Of a stretch of DNA of 36,154 nt, positions 32,146-36,154 are shown in pieces. The position numbers and the translations under genes are program-made. Numbering within the stretch: position 1 is the stretch's first letter; each line of letters begins with the position of its first letter. The DNA comes from an uncultured Parolsenella sp. GTDB taxonomy: Bacteria; Actinomycetota; Coriobacteriia; Coriobacteriales; Atopobiaceae. Location of the stretch: the NCBI RefSeq assembly GCF_934660935.1, contig NZ_CAKUIH010000016.1, positions 1 through 36,154 on the forward strand, written 5' to 3'. The notes under the pieces are model-generated. The model did not search any database. It saw only the letters and a program-made list of their open reading frames with translations, and had not been told where the DNA came from.

Positions 32146-32331
32146 CTAGTTCTCTTCCACGGTGACGAGGTGCTTGACCTTGAAGATCATCCCGCGGATG
32201 CTCTCGTTGTCAGGCTGCTCGACGACGCTGTTGATCTTGTGGAGGCCGAGGGCGCGGACGGTGGCCGTCTGGTCCTTCTTGACACCACAGACAGGGCTCT
32301 TGACGAGCTTGATCGTAAGGGTCTTCGCCAT
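32146..32331 (-). CDS. rpmD: 50S ribosomal protein L30
   Basis: Small 61-residue large-subunit protein with TLTIKLVKSPVCGVKKDQ and the conserved ALGLHKINSVVEQPDNESIRGMIFKVKHLV. It starts 2 nt after rpsE and ends 10 nt before rplO. Confidence 0.97.
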   Translation of the reverse strand: MAKTLTIKLVKSPVCGVKKDQTATVRALGLHKINSVVEQPDNESIRGMIFKVKHLVTVEEN

Positions 32332-32333
32332 GT

Positions 32334-32858
32334 CTAGTTCTCCTTACCAACGAACATCTCGGCGACGGTGAGACCGCGGCGCTCGGCGGTCTCCTCCGGG
32401 CTGGAGAGCTGCTGAAGGGCGTCAACGCCGGCCTTGATGATGTTGAGGCCGTTGCTGGAACCCATCGACTTGGACAGGACGTTCTTGATGCCAGCGAGCT
32501 CGAAGAGCGGACGCACGGGGCCGCCGGCGATGACACCGGTACCCTCGATGGCCGGCTTGATGAGGAGGCGCGCGGCGCCAAACTCACCCATGACCTCGTG
32601 AGGCACGGAGCCGGTCTCAGTCAGAGGCACCTTGAACATGTTCTTCTTGGCGTTGTCAGACGCCTTCTGGATGGCCAGGGGCACCTCGGCGGACTTGCCC
32701 ATGCCGAGACCGACGTTGCCCTTGCCGTCGCCAACGACCACGAGGGCGACGAGGGACATACGACGACCGCCCTTGACGGTCTTGGAAACACGGTGGATGA
32801 AGACGACGCGCTCCTCAAGCTCGGAGGCTTCGCGCTGCTGCTTCGGGTTACGAGCCAT
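32334..32858 (-). CDS. rpsE: 30S ribosomal protein S5
   Basis: 174-residue protein important for decoding fidelity and mRNA unwinding. It shows the S5 N-terminal domain, ELEERVVFIHRVSKTVKGGRRMSLVALVVVGDGKGNVGLGMGK, and the C-terminal NVLSKSMGSSNGLNIIKA. GGAGGTAT precedes the ATG. It lies 12 nt after rplR. Confidence 0.97.
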   Translation of the reverse strand: MARNPKQQREASELEERVVFIHRVSKTVKGGRRMSLVALVVVGDGKGNVGLGMGKSAEVPLAIQKASDNAKKNMFKVPLTETGSVPHEVMGEFGAARLLIKPAIEGTGVIAGGPVRPLFELAGIKNVLSKSMGSSNGLNIIKAGVDALQQLSSPEETAERRGLTVAEMFVGKEN

Positions 32859-32870
32859 TACAGATACCTC

Positions 32871-33239
32871 CTAGAACTTCAGGCCCGCGGAGCGGGCGCC
32901 GTCTGCGAGAGCCTTGACACGGCCGTGGTAGATGCGGCCGCCACGATCGAAGGTGACGGTCTCGACGCCAGCCTTGAGAGCGCGCTCGGCGATCATCTTA
33001 CCGACGAACTCAGCGGCCTCCTTGTTGGAGCCGAGGTTGCCGGTAGCACGGAACTCGGCGTCGAGCGTCGAGGCGGTGCAGATCGTCTTGGCATCGACGT
33101 CGTCGATGACCTGAGCGTAGATGTGCGCGTTGGTGCGGTGCACGGAAAGACGCGGACGCTCGGCGGTGCCGCAAATCTTGGAGCGGACGCGACGCTCACG
33201 GCGCTTGAGGCCGGCTCGCTTCGCCTGCTGCTTGTTCAT
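32871..33239 (-). CDS. rplR: 50S ribosomal protein L18
   Basis: 5S rRNA-binding protein of 122 residues. RRERRVRSKICGTAERPRLSVHRTNAHIYAQVIDD and the C-terminal FDRGGRIYHGRVKALADGARSAGLKF are characteristic. The ATG at 33239, 5 nt after AAGGAG, gives the normal length; an upstream in-frame start would add six residues and swallow the binding site. Confidence 0.97.
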   Translation of the reverse strand: MNKQQAKRAGLKRRERRVRSKICGTAERPRLSVHRTNAHIYAQVIDDVDAKTICTASTLDAEFRATGNLGSNKEAAEFVGKMIAERALKAGVETVTFDRGGRIYHGRVKALADGARSAGLKF

Positions 33240-33258
33240 ACCAATCTCCTTAGTCACG

Positions 33259-33280
33259 CCGCCACCTGACAGGGTGGCGG
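33259..33280 (-). other. Hairpin between rplF and rplR
   Basis: CCGCCACC (33259-33266) pairs perfectly with GGTGGCGG (33273-33280), loop of 6 nt, just before the rplR ribosome binding site. No T-tract follows. Confidence 0.5.
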
Positions 33281-33305
33281 ACTTTTATGACTGCCTTGGC
33301 GGTCG

Positions 33306-33842
33306 CTACTTAGCGGCCTTGCCGAGCTTCCTGCGGATGTGCTCACCCATGTAGTGGATGCCCTTGCCCTTGTACGGCTCGGGAGGACGCTTCATACGAA
33401 TCTCAGCGGCGACCTGGCCGACCTGCTCCTTGGAGATGCCCTTAACGTTGATGTGGGTGTTATCGGGAACCTCGAAGGTGATGTTCTCAGGGGCAACGTA
33501 GATCACGGGGTGAGAGTAGCCGAGGGAAAGATCAAGATCCTTGCCCTTGAGAGCGACACGGTAACCAACGCCCGTGAGCTCGAGCTGCTTCATGAAGCCC
33601 TCGGACACGCCGATGACCATGTTGTGGATAAGGGTACGGGTCAGGCCGTGCTGGGCGTTGGCCTCACGGGTCTCGTCGTTGGTGGTGACGAGGATCTCCT
33701 CGCCCTCCTCCGTGATGGTGACGAGATCGGAGAACGTGCGCTCAAGCTCGCCCTTGGGGCCCTTGACGTTCACGGTGGTGCCGTTGACTGTCACAGTGAC
33801 TCCGGCGGGAATCTGGACAGGCTTCTTGCCAATGCGGGACAT
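33306..33842 (-). CDS. rplF: 50S ribosomal protein L6
   Basis: 178-residue protein at the base of the L7/L12 stalk. MSRIGKKPVQIPAGVTV at the N-terminus and MKRPPEPYKGKGIHYMGEHIRRKLGKAAK at the C-terminus are family signatures. AAAGGAG precedes the ATG at 33842. It follows rpsH by 28 nt. Confidence 0.97.
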   Translation of the reverse strand: MSRIGKKPVQIPAGVTVTVNGTTVNVKGPKGELERTFSDLVTITEEGEEILVTTNDETREANAQHGLTRTLIHNMVIGVSEGFMKQLELTGVGYRVALKGKDLDLSLGYSHPVIYVAPENITFEVPDNTHINVKGISKEQVGQVAAEIRMKRPPEPYKGKGIHYMGEHIRRKLGKAAK

Positions 33843-33870
33843 AGTGTCTCCTTTCCTATCCTGCCGTGAG

Positions 33871-34269
33871 TTACCAGATGTAGGCAATGACTTCGCCGCC
33901 GACGCCAAGCTTACGAGCGTCGCGGTCGCACATCATGCCCTTGGAGGTGGAGATGACGGCGGTGCCCAGGCCACCGAGGACGCGAGGAAGATCCTCGGCC
34001 TTGGAGTAGATGCGCAGGCCGGGCTTGGAAATGCGCTTGATGCCACGGATGACACGGGCGTGGCGAGCGCCGTACTTCAGGGTGACGTGCAGGGTCTTCT
34101 GGGGGGTGGTGTCCTCGATGGCATAGCCCTCGATGTAGCCCTCCTCCGCGATGACGCGGGCGACCTCAGCAAGCACCTTGCTGGAGGGCATGCTCACGAC
34201 GTCCTTGCCGGCGGTGTTGCCGTTGCGGATGCGCGTAAGCATGTCTGCAATAGGATCGGTAACGTTCAT
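33871..34269 (-). CDS. rpsH: 30S ribosomal protein S8
   Basis: 132-residue 16S rRNA-binding protein and, in E. coli, the translational repressor of the spc operon. It has DPIADMLTRIRNGN near the start and the C-terminal GLGTAVISTSKGMMCDRDARKLGVGGEVIAYIW. A 114-nt gap with two weak hairpins separates it from rpsN. Confidence 0.97.
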   Translation of the reverse strand: MNVTDPIADMLTRIRNGNTAGKDVVSMPSSKVLAEVARVIAEEGYIEGYAIEDTTPQKTLHVTLKYGARHARVIRGIKRISKPGLRIYSKAEDLPRVLGGLGTAVISTSKGMMCDRDARKLGVGGEVIAYIW

Positions 34270-34291
34270 TGGGATTCTCCTTCGGTAGGGA

Positions 34292-34354
34292 TGAACCTCT
34301 TCGTCCGGTTCACCCGAGCCCTTGGCCGGGATGCCTGGACGGGAGTCTTCCGTC
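34292..34354 (-). other. Hairpins in the rpsN-rpsH gap
   Basis: TGAACC (34292-34297) pairs with GGTTCA (34307-34312), and GACGG (34338-34342) with CCGTC (34350-34354). The gap is long for this operon and lies just before the S8 gene, so a feedback site is conceivable but not shown. Confidence 0.3.
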
Positions 34355-34383
34355 TGCCCTGGGAGCCGCTAGACCTTGTAGGC

Positions 34384-34569
34384 CTACCAGCTCGCCTTGC
34401 GGACGCCGGGAAGCTCGCCCTTGCTCGCGAGCTCGCGGAAGCACACACGGCACAGGCCGAACTTGCGATACACGCTGTGCGGACGGCCGCAGCGCTGGCA
34501 GCGGTTCTGGGTGCGCGTCGAGTACTTCGGCTCACGCTGAGCCTTGACGATCATCGATGTCTTAGCCAC
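34384..34569 (-). CDS. rpsN: 30S ribosomal protein S14, zinc-binding type, GTG start
   Basis: 61-residue short S14 with the zinc ligands Cys24, Cys27, Cys40 and Cys43 (CQRC and CRVC). The product opens MAKTSMIVKAQ from a GTG; AGGAGG lies 4 nt upstream, whereas the first internal ATG has none. It lies 100 nt after rplE, across two small hairpins. Confidence 0.95.
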   Translation of the reverse strand: MAKTSMIVKAQREPKYSTRTQNRCQRCGRPHSVYRKFGLCRVCFRELASKGELPGVRKASW

Positions 34570-34592
34570 AAATCCTCCTTCTGGGTGACGGT

Positions 34593-34660
34593 CGCGCTTT
34601 TTGCGCGGCTTTGTCTATGCCGCCGAAGCGACAACACGCCGCCCGCTCTCGCAGGCGGCG
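34593..34660 (-). other. Hairpins in the rplE-rpsN gap
   Basis: CGCGC (34593-34597) pairs with GCGCG (34603-34607), and CGCCGCC (34637-34643) with GGCGGCG (34654-34660). The second begins 9 nt past the rplE stop on the minus strand. No T-tract follows either stem. Confidence 0.4.
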
Positions 34661-34669
34661 GGATTACCT

Positions 34670-35230
34670 CTAGTTCTCCTTGAACGGGAAGTTAAAGGCG
34701 TCGAGCAGGGCCTTGCCCTCCTCGTTGGTCTTCGCGGTGGTGACGATGGTGATGTCCATGCCGCGGGTGTGGTCCATCTTGTCGAAGTCGATCTCCGGGA
34801 AGATGAGCTGCTCGGTGACGCCCATGGAGAAGTTGCCACGGCCGTCGAAGCTCTTGGAAGAGATACCACGGAAGTCACGGATGCGCGGGATAGCAATGCA
34901 GATCAGACGATCCAGGAAGTCCCACATACGGTCGCCGCGGAGGGTGACCTTGGCGCCGATGGGCTGACCCTCACGAAGGTGGAAGGTAGCGATGGACTTA
35001 CGGGCACGACGGATGGTCGGCTGCTGGCCGGTGATGGTGCGGAGGTCAGCGACAGCACCGTCGATAGCCTTGGAATCGGTCGCGGCCTCGCCGACGCCCA
35101 TGTTCACGACGATCTTCTCGATCTGCGGAACGGTCATCGGGTTGGTGTAGCCAAACTGCTCGATGAGCTTGGCGCGGACCTCGTCGTTGTACTTGGTCTT
35201 GAAACGCGGGACGTACTTCTCCTCAGCCAT
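34670..35230 (-). CDS. rplE: 50S ribosomal protein L5
   Basis: 186-residue 5S rRNA-binding protein of the central protuberance. VPQIEKIVVNMGVGEA, TGQQPTIRRARKSIATFHLREGQPIGAKVTLRG and MDITIVTTAKTNEEGKALL identify it. AGAGGAG precedes the ATG at 35230. It is the first ribosomal gene visible: the usual upstream neighbours rplX and rplN are missing, replaced by a 409-nt structured gap. Confidence 0.97.
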   Translation of the reverse strand: MAEEKYVPRFKTKYNDEVRAKLIEQFGYTNPMTVPQIEKIVVNMGVGEAATDSKAIDGAVADLRTITGQQPTIRRARKSIATFHLREGQPIGAKVTLRGDRMWDFLDRLICIAIPRIRDFRGISSKSFDGRGNFSMGVTEQLIFPEIDFDKMDHTRGMDITIVTTAKTNEEGKALLDAFNFPFKEN

Positions 35231-35412
35231 ATTCACTCCTCTTGGGGTTTTAAGCATGGGGTTGGCGCAGGCTGGCAAGCATGACTCCCCTTGCCTGACC
35301 GTAAAGCCGCAGGTAGCGACCATAGGTCGATGCCTCGTTATCCTCATGCCTCCTGTCCGACGGCTAATCGGCAGGAGCCTTCACAGTGCAGCTCATAAGG
35401 ATATGCCTTTAC

Positions 35413-35452
35413 GCAGGGGATTTCTAGTCAAAAATCGACAAGATTCCTCTGC
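35413..35452 (-). other. Long imperfect hairpin in the rplE leader
   Basis: GCAGGGGA (35413-35420) pairs with TCCTCTGC (35445-35452) with one G-U pair, and inside it TCTAGTC pairs with GACAAGA with one mismatch, leaving a 7-nt loop. It lies about 180 nt before rplE. Confidence 0.45.
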
Positions 35453-35580
35453 AAGCTAACCGTTCACGACTAACTCACAACTCGGGTTTAACGAGTTTAG
35501 ATTACTCGATGCCGTACCTCAGTTTGCTTGCGCAATCACACTCAGCGGATGACGCAGTCAACCAACACATTAAGACAAGT

Positions 35581-35616
35581 AGCGGGGCTGACACCCTCAC
35601 GGATATCAGCCCCGCT
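35581..35616 (-). terminator. Terminator after the small right-edge gene
   Basis: AGCGGGGCTGA (35581-35591) pairs perfectly with TCAGCCCCGCT (35606-35616), loop 14 nt. On the minus strand it is followed by ACTTGTCTT. It lies 23 nt past the stop of the hypothetical gene and isolates that gene from rplE. Confidence 0.65.
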
Positions 35617-35639
35617 GAAATCTTGTTTGACTCTAGCGG

Positions 35640-35933
35640 TTACTCGGGAACGCTCGCATAGAACTCAGCGTCAGCGGCAACGTCTACGAGGGACTTTCCG
35701 TCGAACACGGGGAGGTTCATTACCTCGTTGACCGTAGGAACCAGCTCAGAGCAATCCGTAAAGTGGCCCTTGTCATTTAGGTTCGCACAATCTTGGACGC
35801 GCCAGTACCCATCAGTGTGGGTGACGTAATACGTGGCGTCATTGACCTTGGTAAAGACGCGGGTGTTCGAGCGGAGGTAGCCCTCGAGCGTGTCGGGGCC
35901 GATCTCCAGCTTCTCCTCTGCCATCACTCCCAT
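35640..35933 (-). CDS. Small conserved-looking protein of unknown function
   Basis: I cannot assign this 97-residue protein to a family. It is soluble, acidic and without signal or membrane segment. It opens with MGVMAEEKLEIGPDTLEGYL, has an aromatic central part (FTKVNDATYYVTHTDGYWRV) and a C-terminal acidic stretch ending in FYASVPE. The ATG at 35933 is chosen because GAAGGGAG stands about 7 nt before it. Codon use matches the neighbours. It sits where ribosomal genes are expected and has its own terminator, so it is probably not co-transcribed with rplE. Confidence 0.65.
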   Translation of the reverse strand: MGVMAEEKLEIGPDTLEGYLRSNTRVFTKVNDATYYVTHTDGYWRVQDCANLNDKGHFTDCSELVPTVNEVMNLPVFDGKSLVDVAADAEFYASVPE

Positions 35934-36019
35934 GGTCGCTCCCTTCGTCTGGCCGCGAGGACATTCTCGCCGGCACTTCCCGTTGACCCTAGCGTCCCCC
36001 ACTTCGCCGATCCTATCCA

Positions 36020-36037
36020 CCGCTCACCCGTGAGCGG
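36020..36037. other. Hairpin upstream of the small right-edge gene
   Basis: CCGCTCA (36020-36026) pairs with TGAGCGG (36031-36037) around a 4-nt loop, about 90 nt before the gene. Adjacent AT-rich TTTATAGA on the minus strand could be a -10, but no -35 was seen. Confidence 0.3.
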
Positions 36038-36084
36038 CTCTATAAATCGCGGAGCGGTTTTGCGCGTCGCGGGAAAGCAATCAT

Positions 36085-36154
36085 AACCACCCTTAAAAAG
36101 GGTGGTTTGCTCTTAGGGTATAACCCACGGGCCCCGGGCTCGCGTCTAAAGGCG
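36085..36154. repeat. Hairpin repeat at the right edge
   Basis: AACCACCCTT (36085-36094) pairs perfectly with AAGGGTGGTT (36098-36107), followed by a GGGT-ATA-ACCC hairpin (36116-36126) and TCTAAAG near the very end. The order hairpin with GGGTGGTTT, second hairpin, CTAAAG repeats what is seen at 11-66. It may be the end of a dispersed IS200/IS605-like element lying beyond the window. Confidence 0.45.

Larger units (their letters stand above)
35231..35639 (-). other. Gene-free structured region upstream of rplE
   Basis: No open frame resembling L24 or any other protein is seen. On the minus strand, in order, it holds a strong hairpin (35581-35616), a 6-bp hairpin (35479-35497), a long imperfect hairpin (35413-35452) and another with a bulge (35350-35377), then the rplE binding site. 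I found no convincing -35/-10 pair. It does not match tmRNA, RNase P or tRNA signatures I know. It could be a ribosomal-protein leader or a rearrangement scar. Confidence 0.5.

Noticed and set aside
35231..35639. tmRNA, RNase P RNA or a tRNA in the gene-free stretch
   Set aside because: The length suits RNase P, but none of its conserved core strings, no tmRNA ends and no cloverleaf were found on either strand.
1..36154. CRISPR arrays
   Set aside because: No regularly spaced direct repeats were seen anywhere in the window.

Overview
The window reads as a chromosomal segment of a high-GC Gram-positive, most likely an actinomycetote of the class Coriobacteriia (Olsenella/Collinsella/Atopobium relatives). 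This is an inference from codon use, the class II GalT, the fused ECF ATPase next to truA, the zinc-binding S14 and zinc-lid adenylate kinase, and the mix of actinobacterial base composition with Firmicutes-like gene sets. No rRNA or tRNA gene was found, so the genus cannot be fixed from the sequence.

Layout: (1) 1-7000 holds a galactose/methyl-galactoside ABC importer (mglB-mglA-mglC, minus strand) with a LacI-family regulator upstream and a solitary PTS IIB protein downstream. (2) 7054-10961 is a divergent Leloir operon (galM-galK-galT). A 14-base LacI-type operator occurs before galM, before mglB and again between mglB and mglA, so import and catabolism look like one regulon. galE is absent. 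(3) 11125-14579 is the least ordinary part: a membrane protein of unknown function transcribed divergently from a tight two-gene unit, an extra ClpP-like protease followed 11 nt later by a soluble TraG/VirD4-like ATPase, with no relaxase or type IV secretion genes nearby. (4) 14709-19562 is the arginine operon argC-argJ-argB-argD (minus), with palindromic operator candidates upstream and two perfect palindromes between argJ and argB. (5) 19833-25245 carries a family 2 glycosyltransferase, a membrane-anchored LCP-like protein, truA, ecfT and a double-headed EcfA. (6) 25361-35230 is the ribosomal cluster (minus), in transcription order rplE, rpsN, rpsH, rplF, rplR, rpsE, rpmD, rplO, secY, adk, map, infA, rpmJ, rpsM, rpsK, rpsD, rpoA, rplQ. 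Strong terminators after secY, after map and after rplQ split it into at least three units.

The ribosomal cluster stops abruptly upstream of rplE: rplX and rplN, which normally precede it, are replaced by a 409-nt gene-free, hairpin-rich stretch and an unrelated small gene. Both ends of the window carry a similar CCACCC...GGGTGG hairpin followed by CTAAAG, which suggests a dispersed repeat at the contig edges.

The candidates for something undescribed are the ClpP/TraG-like ATPase pair, the 220-residue coiled-coil extension on MglC, and the broken, structured rplE upstream region.
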